Below, one piece after another: positions 26,712 to 35,642 of a stretch of DNA of 64,000 nt; within the stretch, counting starts at the first letter, position 1; each line of letters begins with the position of its first letter. Origin of the DNA: Paenibacillus piri (GTDB lineage: Bacteria; Bacillota; Bacilli; Paenibacillales; NBRC-103111); contig NZ_SMRT01000010.1 of assembly GCF_004354045.1 (NCBI RefSeq), positions 1,113 to 65,112 of the forward strand, written 5' to 3'. Below the pieces are notes generated by a model. That model made no database searches. It was not told where the DNA came from and worked only from the letters and a program-made list of their open reading frames with translations. A program made the translations under genes and the position numbers.

Positions 26712-26786
26712 GGTGGGCCTTGAATCAGGTGGGGTTGAGTCCCCATCTGATTCCCCGATGTTCAGCAAAGCTGAACGAGTTCACTT
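26712..26786 (-). repeat. 75-bp inverted repeat, copy A
   Basis: Its reverse complement matches 29417-29491 at 74 of 75 bases, so the two flank 2630 bp in inverted orientation. It contains hairpins GTTCAGCTTTGCTGAAC and a longer one around TGGGGACT...CCCCACCTGAT. Copy A continues at 26700-26718 with a further hairpin (CCCACCTCTAAGGTGGG) that copy B lacks. The AraC gene stop codon (26781-26783) lies inside it. It resembles the structured ends of IS200/IS605-type elements, but no transposase or TnpB is present, so the origin is uncertain. Confidence 0.85.
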
Positions 26787-27680
26787 AGACGCGTTCCGGT
26801 ATTTTAGAGGAGACAAACCCACGGTATTAAGAAAAAATTTGCTGAAATGCGCCGATGAGGAGAAATCAAGCTTCGTTGAAATTTCTTCGATGGTCAAATC
26901 CGTATTTTGCAGCAGAAGCTTGGCTGTACGCGCTTTTATTTTCGTAAAATATTCCCGTGGCGCAATACCGTACACTTGTTTGAAGCAGCTGCTTAGGTAA
27001 GACCGGTTCACGCCCACATGCTTGGCCAATTCGTTGATCTGAAGCCGTTCACCGCTGTGCAGCTCCAGCTGATAGGCAACCTCGTGCGCCAAATTGATCT
27101 GCGAGGCGTTCATTTTGTTATGTTCCAGCAGTTTTGTATCCTTAATAAAGTAATCCGCCAACAGGCCGATAAAATCAAGAATTCGCATCTGCATCCGCAG
27201 CAGTATGACCGAGGAAGCCAACCGTTCCTCCACCTCTTTGATCAGTGAATCTTCATGCTTGATCAAGGTTTCGCCAAATTCTTCGATAAACCCCTTTACC
27301 CAGCTGCTGACGGAAAATATTCCGGCCTGATCCGACTGCGTGCGCTCCTGTGACGGAATCAACGGGTTTGCCGCGATTTGAAAAATAGTTTGCACCTCCT
27401 TCATATCCACATCGAAATGGAATACGAAAAACTCGGTATCTTCTGAGAGAGGAGCCGTATGGTGGTATAAACCGGACTTCACGATGAGCGAATCGCCTTC
27501 CTTAAGCACAAAGGGTTGGCCGTTAACCCACTGTTCCATCGAACCTGAAGCGCAATAAATAAATTCAAATATAAAATGGCGGTGATTCGGGTAAGTCCAG
27601 CCTTTTTCAACCTTTGCATAATGCAAGCTTTCCAGCAAAATTGAGGTATACAGTTTAGGGATACGAAACAGTTGTTCCAT
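26781..27680 (-). CDS. AraC-family regulator with cupin-like sensor domain
   Basis: A 299-residue regulator, start at 27680 because GGAGGTGTTTT precedes it; a longer upstream frame is unsupported. The N-terminal half is a cupin-like sensor (HFIFEFIYCASGSMEQWVNG, then EGDSLIVKSGLYHHTAPLSE with paired His). The C-terminal HTH is LQINELAKHVGVNRSYLSSC and IEEISTKLDFSSSAHFSKFF. It is divergent from the ferritin-like and ferredoxin genes, sharing a 142-base promoter region. Its stop lies inside repeat copy A. It probably activates the divergent operon in response to a small ligand. Confidence 0.9.
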   Translation of the reverse strand: MEQLFRIPKLYTSILLESLHYAKVEKGWTYPNHRHFIFEFIYCASGSMEQWVNGQPFVLKEGDSLIVKSGLYHHTAPLSEDTEFFVFHFDVDMKEVQTIFQIAANPLIPSQERTQSDQAGIFSVSSWVKGFIEEFGETLIKHEDSLIKEVEERLASSVILLRMQMRILDFIGLLADYFIKDTKLLEHNKMNASQINLAHEVAYQLELHSGERLQINELAKHVGVNRSYLSSCFKQVYGIAPREYFTKIKARTAKLLLQNTDLTIEEISTKLDFSSSAHFSKFFLNTVGLSPLKYRNASK

Positions 27681-27822
27681 AAAACACCTCCACATAAGAA
27701 CAAATATATAATATGTTTATAATACACACAACAAATATATAAAAATAACAAACATATGTAAATGGCTTTTTTATTCCCGTCTTGCTACCCTTAACCTATC
27801 CACAGAAAAAGGAGCTGCGAAT

Positions 27823-29100
27823 ATGTCTGAGCAAGTTATAGTTATGGGAAATCCGGGTAAAAGAAGCGTCGAGGAAGCGTCCTCTATGATTAAAAGGCTG
27901 TATTTTATCGAGCGCGAGCTCATGCGGACATTAGGAGGCTATGTCGTTAACGTGAGCGATTGGGAGCTTAAAAAAACGCTGCCCAGACATATTTGGGAGG
28001 ATTCCTTGCGGGCAGATGCCTTGAGAACCCGGGTGCTTGAAATGCGTTATCCCCGGCGCGATGTCGATAAAGATCACGATCCGAAGCTGGAGCTGTTCCT
28101 CTCTTCGCTGATCCGCTGCAGCAACGATTCGGAACTGCTTGCAGGCGTGTACTTGGTGACGAAAGAAGCGCTGCTTGCTTTATATGAGAGCTATTTGCAG
28201 GATGCCGACCCGCTTGACGATGCCCCTACGATTGCATTTATGAAAGGCTTTATCCCTCAAATACAACACCAGTTGGCGGAAGCCCGAACGATTTATTCAC
28301 AATTAGCGGAAGACAAATCCGAAGCCGGGCAGTGGCAGAGGCTGCTGGAGCAATTTCTGATCAACAGCGGAGGATTGTCAGGCAAGGATCACGGAAGCGG
28401 TGAAATTCCGGCATCCATCGCGGGTCGCAGCGATTACGTGCCGCCGCTTGCTCCAAAACGCGATCCGCGCTTCACATCGGCCTTATACCATATGCCGCCC
28501 AGGCTGCCCGAAAAGTTTATTGAACGACAAGTATGGCAGGGGATCAATCATGTCAATGAAATATGGGCTGCGGAAATTCCCGATCTGGTCCTTTGGAAAT
28601 GGAACGACATGCCGTGGGAGTTTTATTTGGAATGCGCCCGGTGGGCCTATGACGAATCGCGCCATTGTATGATGGGGGAACAAAGGCTGAAGGCCTGGGG
28701 CTTTGAAGCCGGCGTGGATTATCCCGTTATAGCCGATCATTACCGGTCTGTATCGGATCAAGGAGAATTGGCGGTTTTGGCTCTGCTGCACGCGCTGGAG
28801 ACGAACGGCCCAAGCTGGAAATCCGGTTTGAAGGCGGACTTTGAAGCCGCGGGAGATACGGCAAGCTCGCAAGATTTCGATTATGATTGGGCCGATGAAA
28901 GCATCCACCTGCTGTATGGATACAAATGGGTGCTGCACCGGCTGGACAATGATTTGGACGCGTTGGAGGATTATAAAATAGAAGTCAAAGAAACGTGGCA
29001 AAGCTGGATCAAGCAGCGGCATCAGGAATGGAATTATGAACCGTTCAATTCCCGGCTGCAGCAGAAAATCGCGGAGATTGAGGCGAGACTTCATGGCTGA
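27823..29100 (+). CDS. Ferritin-like di-iron protein (DUF455-like)
   Basis: A 425-residue protein. The last 200 residues look like a ferritin-like four-helix bundle with metal-ligand motifs. These are HVNEIWAAEIP near residue 243, then two ExxH pairs: YDESRHCMMGE near 285 and WADESIHLLYGY near 362. The N-terminal 220 residues are helical and include FMKGFIPQIQHQLAE. It begins 40 bases after a purine-rich RBS (AAAAAGGAGCTGCGAAT). The stop overlaps the ferredoxin start by 8 bases, so the two are tightly coupled. Carboxylate-bridged di-iron oxidase or oxygenase activity is a family-based inference; no substrate is evident. Confidence 0.65.
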   Translation: MSEQVIVMGNPGKRSVEEASSMIKRLYFIERELMRTLGGYVVNVSDWELKKTLPRHIWEDSLRADALRTRVLEMRYPRRDVDKDHDPKLELFLSSLIRCSNDSELLAGVYLVTKEALLALYESYLQDADPLDDAPTIAFMKGFIPQIQHQLAEARTIYSQLAEDKSEAGQWQRLLEQFLINSGGLSGKDHGSGEIPASIAGRSDYVPPLAPKRDPRFTSALYHMPPRLPEKFIERQVWQGINHVNEIWAAEIPDLVLWKWNDMPWEFYLECARWAYDESRHCMMGEQRLKAWGFEAGVDYPVIADHYRSVSDQGELAVLALLHALETNGPSWKSGLKADFEAAGDTASSQDFDYDWADESIHLLYGYKWVLHRLDNDLDALEDYKIEVKETWQSWIKQRHQEWNYEPFNSRLQQKIAEIEARLHG

Positions 29101-29392
29101 TTTTACCGTGCGTTTGATGCCCTCGAATCAAAGCTTTACAGTCAAGAACGGCGAGCTCATTCTGGATGCGGCCATCCGGCAAGATATCGAAGTCCCCTAC
29201 TCCTGCAGAAATGGAACATGCCGGACTTGTTTGTTCGAGGTGAAAGAAGGTTACGTCCAGCAAGAGGATGCGGATCTATGCATGATTTCCGAACAAGAGC
29301 TGGAGGAGAACCGCCGTCTGATTTGCATGAGCTTGTGCAGGAGCGATGCCATTCTTGAGAAGGCTTCGCCCCGCAGACGGCGACAAGTCTAG
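29093..29392 (+). CDS. 2Fe-2S ferredoxin (plant/oxygenase type)
   Basis: A 99-residue protein starting at 29093, whose ATG overlaps the end of the ferritin-like gene. The cluster ligands follow the plant-type pattern Cx4Cx2C then a distant Cys: YSCRNGTCRTC near residues 37-46 and RLICMSLC near 75-82. A basic tail (ASPRRRRQV) follows. Ferredoxins of this type give electrons to oxygenases or to iron-dependent enzymes. The tight coupling to a di-iron-type protein suggests it is that protein's electron donor. A repeat copy begins 24 bases downstream. Confidence 0.9.
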   Translation: MADFTVRLMPSNQSFTVKNGELILDAAIRQDIEVPYSCRNGTCRTCLFEVKEGYVQQEDADLCMISEQELEENRRLICMSLCRSDAILEKASPRRRRQV

Positions 29393-29416
29393 TTTGCCGG
29401 GGCAAGTAGGTCTGTA

Positions 29417-29491
29417 AAGTGAACTCGTTCAGCTTTGCTGAACATCGGGGAATCAGATGGGGACTCTACCCCACCTGATTCAAGGCCCACC
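29417..29491 (+). repeat. 75-bp inverted repeat, copy B
   Basis: It is inverted relative to 26712-26786 with one mismatch in 75. It lies just beyond the ferredoxin stop, as copy A lies just beyond the AraC stop, so the regulator and the two metalloprotein genes are bracketed. The GTTCAGC-TTT-GCTGAAC hairpin may double as a weak terminator. The sequence beyond it (29492 onward) differs from that beyond copy A. Confidence 0.85.
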
Positions 29492-29576
29492 AGCATTTGG
29501 CGGCGCGTTCGGAAACGAGCACCTTATAGCGAGGTATTTTTACCATGCTGAACCTCACTCAAGGTGCCCGAAAAAA

Positions 29577-29610
29577 GACAGAGCCGCAACCTCATTGTTG
29601 CGGTTCTGTC
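29577..29610. terminator. Bidirectional terminator upstream of the SBP stop
   Basis: GACAGAGCCGCAAC and GTTGCGGTTCTGTC pair around CTCATT, flanked by AAAAAA on the left and CGTTTT on the right. It lies between converging units (the ferredoxin operon and the binding protein gene). Confidence 0.85.
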
Positions 29611-29638
29611 CGTTTTCGCTTCATCAATAACGCCTAGT

Positions 29639-30997
29639 CTACTTGCCGGACTTGATGGCGTCGTCGGATTTTTTCTTCATGTTTTTGATCGCGTCATCGA
29701 CGGATTGTTCCTTCAGCAGCGCCTTTTCCGATTCTTCGGTCATGATCTGCAAAATTTTGGCCGCTCCTTCAGTCCGTACGCGATCCAAATTGCGGTGCAT
29801 CGGGTTGTTCAGCACGTACTTCTTGAACGAATCCAGATCAAACAGCTTTTCGCGTTTGTCGCCGAGGAAATACTTGGTAATATCGTCGGTATTCGCTTTT
29901 TTCCAGGCCGGAATACGCACGGAGTTGATCATCGGATAGTAACCGTCGGTGGCGTAATATTTCAGGAACTGATATGCCGCTTCCTTGTTGCTTGCCTGCG
30001 GCGACATGGAAATCCATTCGCGCAAACCGCCGCTCCATACTTCACTTTGCTCAGGTGTTAACGTAGGCATCGGCGCGAACGCGGTCACGAAATCGTGCGG
30101 GTTTTTCTCGGGATCGCGGATATCCCGCAGCAGCGAGTTGTAGTTGTTGATCATCGCTACATGGCCTTTCGTAAACTCGGAGGACATGTCCATTTTGGAA
30201 GCCTTCATCTCGATCAGCGGCACTTGCGACTGGTCGATGTTTTCCATTTGGTAGCGGATTTGCAATGATTTCAGGAACGCCGGATCGTCGAAGTTGGACT
30301 CCGGTTTGCCTTCCTTGTACGTGTAGTCGCCGTTCAGCAGCGTTTGTGCCGGGCTGGCCCAGTGATATCCCGCCGTCGCCTCGATGGAGCCGTAAATCTT
30401 GTTGTTGCCTTCGCCTTTGGTCAGCTGCTTGGCGATTTTCATATAATCGTCCCAAGTCCATTTGTCGGGAATTTTAATGTTAGCGGCGTCTGTCATATTT
30501 TTGTTGTACATGATAAATGCGTTAGAGCCGCCAAGCGTAGGCATAAAATAGCGCTTGCCGCCCGTTTCGTACGGATGCTTGCCGAAGTTTTCCTCAAGAT
30601 TGAAATTTTCCTTGTCGAGGAATGGGTCAAGCGGCTCCAGCAGCTTGCTGGAAATCCGTTTTTGCATCGTTTCCCAAGCGTAATTGATGTACACGTCGAC
30701 GTTTCCGGCCAGCAGCGCCGCTTCCAGCTTCGTATTGCCGCTGTCGTCATTCACGAACCGGGTGTAAGTGACCTGGATGTCAGGATGCGCTTTATTCCAA
30801 GCATCGACCAGTTCCTGCGGTCCGGTTTCCGGCGGAATGGCTCCCCAGAAATTCAAGTGGGTCACTTTCTTTTTCGGCTCGGCTCCTTGCTTCTGATCTC
30901 CCGACGCGGCTTTGTCTCCGTTGCCGCATGCCGCTGTAGTGACTATGAGCGCAATTGCCAGAACGCCAAACGATATTTGTTTTAAATGCGTTTTCAA
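29639..30997 (-). CDS. Sugar ABC transporter substrate-binding lipoprotein
   Basis: A 452-residue lipoprotein with lipobox VTTAACGNG and the family-1 core HLNFWGAIPPETGPQELVDA plus LEAALLAGNVDVYINYAWE. It is transcribed after the response regulator gene and separated from it by 146 bases. No permease gene follows; the nearest permease pair without a binding protein is at 39498-41543 in the same overall locus. It is therefore a good candidate partner for that pair, together with the sugar-acid enzymes between them. This is inference from gene order. Confidence 0.92.
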   Translation of the reverse strand: MKTHLKQISFGVLAIALIVTTAACGNGDKAASGDQKQGAEPKKKVTHLNFWGAIPPETGPQELVDAWNKAHPDIQVTYTRFVNDDSGNTKLEAALLAGNVDVYINYAWETMQKRISSKLLEPLDPFLDKENFNLEENFGKHPYETGGKRYFMPTLGGSNAFIMYNKNMTDAANIKIPDKWTWDDYMKIAKQLTKGEGNNKIYGSIEATAGYHWASPAQTLLNGDYTYKEGKPESNFDDPAFLKSLQIRYQMENIDQSQVPLIEMKASKMDMSSEFTKGHVAMINNYNSLLRDIRDPEKNPHDFVTAFAPMPTLTPEQSEVWSGGLREWISMSPQASNKEAAYQFLKYYATDGYYPMINSVRIPAWKKANTDDITKYFLGDKREKLFDLDSFKKYVLNNPMHRNLDRVRTEGAAKILQIMTEESEKALLKEQSVDDAIKNMKKKSDDAIKSGK

Positions 30998-31143
30998 AAT
31001 GTACTAGCCCCTTTCCGTTTCTGTGATGTTACCAACCGGCTTCATGCGCCTTGGTTGAAAGTATACCGCTTTGGGGGTGCAGGGCAGGATAGAAGATTTT
31101 TTTACAAAACGTGCAATTTATTTGGATGGGACGATGAAATTTT

Positions 31144-32799
31144 TTAGATCGCGCTTCCGTGCCGGGTAAACTGGGCGCGGTATTCGCTTGGCGTCATCTG
31201 CAGCTGTCCGCGGAAAATTTTGCGGAAATAAGCGACATCGTTATAGCCGACCTCCTCGGAAATTTCCGTAATATTTTTCGAGGAATCTCTCAACAGCAGC
31301 TGCGCTTTCGTCAACCGGTAATGCGTCAAAAATTCGCTGAAGCCTTCGCCCGTCTCTTTCTTGAACAGGTGGCTGAAATACGTGCTGTTCAGTCCGATAT
31401 GCTGCGCAACGTCGACAATGCTGATCTCATCGGCATAATGCCGTTCGACATACCGCTTCGCCTTCTTGATTTCTTCGCGCGAGCGCAAACCTTTGGACAG
31501 CTGGCGGATCAGCTCCTCCATCCGGATCGTATAGTCGATATACCAATTCCGCATATCCTCCAGCGTTTCCAGCGAATGAATTTGCTCAAACGGACTGACC
31601 GAACGGTCATGCGGCTCCTTCGCCGAACCGCCGTAGCTTTTGTACATCCTCAGCCATGGAATGACCCATTCGGTGAAATACGATTTCACATCTTCTGCGG
31701 GCCAAGCGCCTACTGCTTTGATCCGCTCGATACATTCCAGCACGGTGATACGCGCTTTTTCAAAAGAAAAGCTGTCCAGATAGACAGCCATCGCCTTCTC
31801 ATCGAGCATGGCGGACAGTGGCCCCAGCCCGTTATCCGCCGCGGCATCATCCCCGGTCAGATCGGAGTCCGAGTAGAACTGAATGGAACCATGGCCGCGG
31901 TAAAATTTTTGTTCAAGCGCCGACGCGCTTTGCGAATAACCTGCGTAAAAGTGCTGAAACATATTCATCCGCTCGCCGATGCCGATCGAAACCGAATAGT
32001 TCAAAAAGAGCAGCAGCGAATGCTGAATCTCCTTGGCGAGCAGGAAGGCGGATTCGTCGCTCCATCCGTCGCCCACAGCGCATACCGCCAAATATTCATC
32101 CTCGTCCAGCTCCACCACATCCGTAGCGACCTCTCGGCCCAGCACTTCTTCCACGATATTGATCACCGAATATTTTAAAAGGTGGCCGCGCAGCTTCGGA
32201 TCGTTCTTGTCCAGCCTGTACGGGTGGTCGCCGCGAATAGCCATCGCGATGTGCTCCCCCGGAGCAATCCGCAGCTTGAGACGGCCGCCGAGCTTTAAGG
32301 TTTGATGTTTATCGCGAACGGCAATCCGGTAAAAATGCTCCTTCAGCACCGCTTGCTCAGGCTGCAGCAGCTCCTCCGCCTGCACGGCGGGCGCGGCTGC
32401 TCCCTTTCCCGCGGCGCGCAGCTGGTCCAGCTCCTTGCCCACTTTTTCCAAAATGCCGATCAGGTTATCCGGATTAAACGACAACTTCAGAAAATAATCG
32501 TTGACGCCGAAGCGGAATGCCTGCTGCAGCACATCGAATTCGTTGACGCAGCTGAGCACGACGATTTTCAAATCCGGCCAGCGCTTTAACGCCTGCTCGA
32601 TAAACGCAAGCCCACCCATCTTGGGCATCCGCATATCCGTCAGCACCACATCGGGGGCAAGCTGCTCGCATAACGCCAGCGCTTCTTCTCCGTTGCCCGC
32701 TTCGCCGCACAAGGTGAATCCAAACTGCTCCCATTCGATAAACGATTTTAATCCGACCCGGACGATCATCTCGTCATCCGCGATAAGCACTTTGTACAT
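31144..32799 (-). CDS. YesN-type response regulator with AraC DNA-binding domain
   Basis: A 551-residue protein; start 32799 (MYKVLIADDEMIVRVGLKSF) follows AGGAGG with 9-10 bases, whereas upstream codons lie inside the kinase gene. The receiver Asp is in DVVLTDMRMPKMGG near residue 55. The C-terminal AraC HTH reads EISIVDVAQHIGLNSTYFSH and ITEISEEVGYNDVAYFRKIF. Its start lies inside the end of the kinase gene (26-base overlap), so translation is coupled. It probably controls the lipoprotein gene downstream. Confidence 0.93.
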   Translation of the reverse strand: MYKVLIADDEMIVRVGLKSFIEWEQFGFTLCGEAGNGEEALALCEQLAPDVVLTDMRMPKMGGLAFIEQALKRWPDLKIVVLSCVNEFDVLQQAFRFGVNDYFLKLSFNPDNLIGILEKVGKELDQLRAAGKGAAAPAVQAEELLQPEQAVLKEHFYRIAVRDKHQTLKLGGRLKLRIAPGEHIAMAIRGDHPYRLDKNDPKLRGHLLKYSVINIVEEVLGREVATDVVELDEDEYLAVCAVGDGWSDESAFLLAKEIQHSLLLFLNYSVSIGIGERMNMFQHFYAGYSQSASALEQKFYRGHGSIQFYSDSDLTGDDAAADNGLGPLSAMLDEKAMAVYLDSFSFEKARITVLECIERIKAVGAWPAEDVKSYFTEWVIPWLRMYKSYGGSAKEPHDRSVSPFEQIHSLETLEDMRNWYIDYTIRMEELIRQLSKGLRSREEIKKAKRYVERHYADEISIVDVAQHIGLNSTYFSHLFKKETGEGFSEFLTHYRLTKAQLLLRDSSKNITEISEEVGYNDVAYFRKIFRGQLQMTPSEYRAQFTRHGSAI

Positions 32800-34558
32800 A
32801 GAGGTGTTCCTCCTTTCCCATAACCAGAGGCAAAACAATGCGCACAACGGTGCTGATCCCCTCTTCGCTGGCAAACATCATCCCGTATTGCGGACCGTAC
32901 AGCATTCGGATCCGCTCCTGCACGTTGCGCAAGCCAATGCCGGATATTTGTCTATGTTCGGGAGTATCCCCGGCCGGCTTCTTCGCAAACAACTGCCGCA
33001 GCTTCTCTTCGCCGAATCCTTTTCCGTTGTCTAACACAAACAAGATCAGCCTGCCGTCATGGGCTTCCGCTTCGATCCTGATTTCCCCGCGGATTTCATG
33101 CTGCTCGAAACCGTGCAAAATCGCGTTTTCCACAAGCGGCTGAAGCACGAACTTCGGAATCATCGCCTGCTGCAGCTCATCGGGGACAAGGATCGACAAA
33201 CTGACCCGTTCCCCGAACCGCGCGTATTGCAGCTTCATGTAATGCTGCACGTAATCGATCTCTTGGCGAAGCGAGATGCGGTCCTCCACCCGCGAGGTGC
33301 TCATTTCCAAAATTTTGCCTAGCGACGAAATTAAATCCGCCACATGATGCGCTTTGCTGATGGAAGCCGTCCATTTGATCGAGCTGAGCGTATTAAACAG
33401 GAAATGTGGGTTCACCTGAGCCAGCAGAGATTCGTAATAAATTTCCGATTTTTTGCGTTCCTCTTCGCGCAGCTGCCCGAACAAATCGCCGATTTGCCGA
33501 ACCATCCGGTTGAAATGAAGCGCAATATGGCTGACCTCGTCTTTCGTCGTTATCGCAACCTCTGCGTCCCAATCGCCTTCCCCAACCCGCTTCATTGCCC
33601 ATCTGAGCTTCTTCAACGGCCGGGTGATGCGGCTTGTGACAAGCGCAGTGACGCCGATAAACACCAGCAGCGAAATGAGCGAAAATAACGTAAAGCTTTT
33701 CATCAGGAATCGGATGTCCTTGTACAACTCCGCTTCATCCAACAGCTGAACGACCGTCCAGCCCTTCAAGGGCAGACCTTGGGAAATGACGCGAAACCCG
33801 CTGCGGTTGAATTGATGAATATCGACCGAGTTCCAGCTTATATAATTGCTCTCCAAATCGCGCTTCAACTCGTCCGGCAGCTCTTCGTCATGACCGTAAA
33901 TAAGCTCCCCCTGCTCGTTGTAGATGAGCGTTGTCCAGCTGTTCTTGATTTCAGAGAGCCACTTGTCGATCTGCGATTGCTCGATGCTTGTGCGCAAAAC
34001 GCCGGAGTTTCCTTCTATAGCCTGCGCCATGGAGACCATCGGGGATTTGGTGCTGCTGTTACGCAAAAAATTGTCCTGCAGCGGCATCCACACCGGGAAA
34101 GGCGAATGCTTCACGGCATTGGCGTACCATTCGCTTGCCGTTTGACCTTTCCCCGGAAGGGAGGACCAGTTGCCGAACACCCGGCCGTCGCGGGTGACCA
34201 GCGTAAAATAGATGCTGCTCACCCGGCCCGTATTCTGAGCCTCGTCGAAGGTACGGTCCAGCGTGTCCATATCGAGCTGGTACTGCCAATTAGACTCTCC
34301 GCTTCCCCGCTCCAATATTTGCTTTGTGGCCGGATTCAAGATAATGCCGTTGGATACGCGGACCAGATCGAGCAGGCGGCTCCCCACCAGCTGATACATT
34401 TGTTCAAACGATTTATTGGAATAGTCCTGTACTTTTGACTCCAACGTATTGCTGTACTGCTGATAGAGCAGCAGAAGCGCCAAATAAATGGGGATCAATA
34501 CAAAAATGACAAAAGCGCTGATAAGTTTGATGGAAAGGGAAGAAAAAATTTTCATCAT
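32774..34558 (-). CDS. YesM-type sensor histidine kinase
   Basis: A 594-residue kinase with an N-terminal helix (ISAFVIFVLIPIYLALLLLY), a large extracellular sensor, a second helix near residue 290 and HAMP (SRITRPLKKLRWAMKRVGEG). The histidine box is QVNPHFLFNTLSSIKW with His near 382. The ATPase part has LDNGKGFGEEKLRQLF near 507 and GIGLRNVQERIRMLYG. It follows the IclR gene by 82 bases on the same strand and overlaps the response regulator by 26 bases. The pair probably responds to the same sugar acid as the neighbouring enzymes. Confidence 0.93.
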   Translation of the reverse strand: MMKIFSSLSIKLISAFVIFVLIPIYLALLLLYQQYSNTLESKVQDYSNKSFEQMYQLVGSRLLDLVRVSNGIILNPATKQILERGSGESNWQYQLDMDTLDRTFDEAQNTGRVSSIYFTLVTRDGRVFGNWSSLPGKGQTASEWYANAVKHSPFPVWMPLQDNFLRNSSTKSPMVSMAQAIEGNSGVLRTSIEQSQIDKWLSEIKNSWTTLIYNEQGELIYGHDEELPDELKRDLESNYISWNSVDIHQFNRSGFRVISQGLPLKGWTVVQLLDEAELYKDIRFLMKSFTLFSLISLLVFIGVTALVTSRITRPLKKLRWAMKRVGEGDWDAEVAITTKDEVSHIALHFNRMVRQIGDLFGQLREEERKKSEIYYESLLAQVNPHFLFNTLSSIKWTASISKAHHVADLISSLGKILEMSTSRVEDRISLRQEIDYVQHYMKLQYARFGERVSLSILVPDELQQAMIPKFVLQPLVENAILHGFEQHEIRGEIRIEAEAHDGRLILFVLDNGKGFGEEKLRQLFAKKPAGDTPEHRQISGIGLRNVQERIRMLYGPQYGMMFASEEGISTVVRIVLPLVMGKEEHLYVQSAYRG

Positions 34559-34640
34559 GATCCTCCTCCCGGGCGGTTTAAGCCGATCCTGGTTGTGAGT
34601 AGGGGGAGCCGCGAAACAACAGCTTTCTGCAAATTCCCGT

Positions 34641-35441
34641 CTAGAAACGGGAGTAGCCCGCGGTAATATAACCCATCTTCATCGAAATGCGGTCCGTCGC
34701 CTCAATCAATATGGCCGACAGCTCCGATTCTCTGCGGGACAAATCCATTTCCGACAGCGGACCGGAGATGCTGATGCCGCCGATCACCTGCCCGGACCGG
34801 CCTCTGACCGGCGCCGCGATGCAAGCTCTCCCCAGCGCCAGCTCCTCGTTCTCCACCGCATAACCCCGCTTGCGGATTTGCTCCAATTGAAGCAGCAGAT
34901 CGTCTTGAACGGTAATCGTATTTTCCGTGTACCCCTTCATGCCTTCTTGTTCGAGAATTTGCGCCGCCTTGCCAGGGTCTGCGTAAGCAAGCAGCACCTT
35001 GCCGATCCCCGTGCAGTGAAGCGGATTGCGACGGCCGATCATCGTAAACATGCGCGGCGATTTATGGCTGTCCACGTGCGCCAGATAAAACATTTGCCCG
35101 CCGTTCAAAATGGCCAGATTCGCGCCGAGACCGAGTTTTCGTTCCAACTCGTGCAGCTCGGGCAGCGCTTGTTTGCGAATTTCATAATGATTGAGGGCGA
35201 TGCCGCCCAGCGATATAATTTCCGGGCCGAGCCGGTAAAAACCGGTCAACTCGTCTTTTTCCACATAACCGAGCGTCACCATTGTGGTGAGCAGCCTCGA
35301 TACGTTGCTTTGCGTCAAATTCAGCTTTTTGGCGAAATCGACTCCTCTGAGTTCCGGCTGCTCGTCGGAAAAGCACGATAAAATCGCGAGCGCCCTAGTC
35401 ACGCTTTGCGTAAGCATCGTAGCGGTTTGTTCCTGTTTCAA
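34641..35441 (-). CDS. IclR-family transcriptional regulator
   Basis: A 266-residue regulator. The winged HTH lies in residues 1-75 (TQSVTRALAILSCFSDEQPE and AKKLNLTQSNVSRLLTTMVT). The effector domain has the usual RRNPLHCTGIGKVLLAYADP and GISISGPLSEMDLSRRESEL. IclR proteins bind aromatic or sugar-acid effectors, and members such as KdgR control hexuronate and galactonate genes. It is divergent from the enolase-superfamily gene at 35643, with a palindrome-rich 200-base interval between. A role as repressor of that operon is likely but not proven. Confidence 0.92.
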   Translation of the reverse strand: MKQEQTATMLTQSVTRALAILSCFSDEQPELRGVDFAKKLNLTQSNVSRLLTTMVTLGYVEKDELTGFYRLGPEIISLGGIALNHYEIRKQALPELHELERKLGLGANLAILNGGQMFYLAHVDSHKSPRMFTMIGRRNPLHCTGIGKVLLAYADPGKAAQILEQEGMKGYTENTITVQDDLLLQLEQIRKRGYAVENEELALGRACIAAPVRGRSGQVIGGISISGPLSEMDLSRRESELSAILIEATDRISMKMGYITAGYSRF

Positions 35442-35520
35442 AATACCACTCCTTCATATCTGTCCTGTCCTTCTTCGCGATAGTGGACAGGATGCCGCGA
35501 AGAACGTACGGACATATGTC

Positions 35521-35587
35521 TACAATGTCATTGTATAATCATCCGATACGATATTCAATTTTATTATTGAATAATGTCTTATCGTAT
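35521..35587. promoter_or_regulatory. Palindromic operator candidates in the IclR-dehydratase interval
   Basis: Two inverted-repeat systems are visible. TACAATG-T-CATTGTA (35521-35535) is a perfect 15-base palindrome. A second has nested arms ATACGAT (35546-35552) with ATCGTAT (35581-35587) and ATTCAAT (35553-35559) with ATTGAAT (35566-35572). Either could be the IclR operator, since IclR-type proteins use palindromic sites between divergent genes. Confidence 0.5.
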
Positions 35588-35642
35588 TATACAATATATT
35601 TGCACATTATGAAATACAATTTACGAAAAGAGGGTGAAGTCA

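Noticed and set aside
26712..29491. A complete IS200/IS605 element or TnpB guide RNA at the repeats
   Set aside because: No transposase or TnpB frame lies in or next to the repeats; only structured ends are visible, so the idea is kept only as an origin hypothesis.
31159..32178. A long open frame on the plus strand antisense to the response regulator
   Set aside because: Its composition is that of a shadow of the AraC/REC gene on the other strand; no ribosome site or recognisable protein family.
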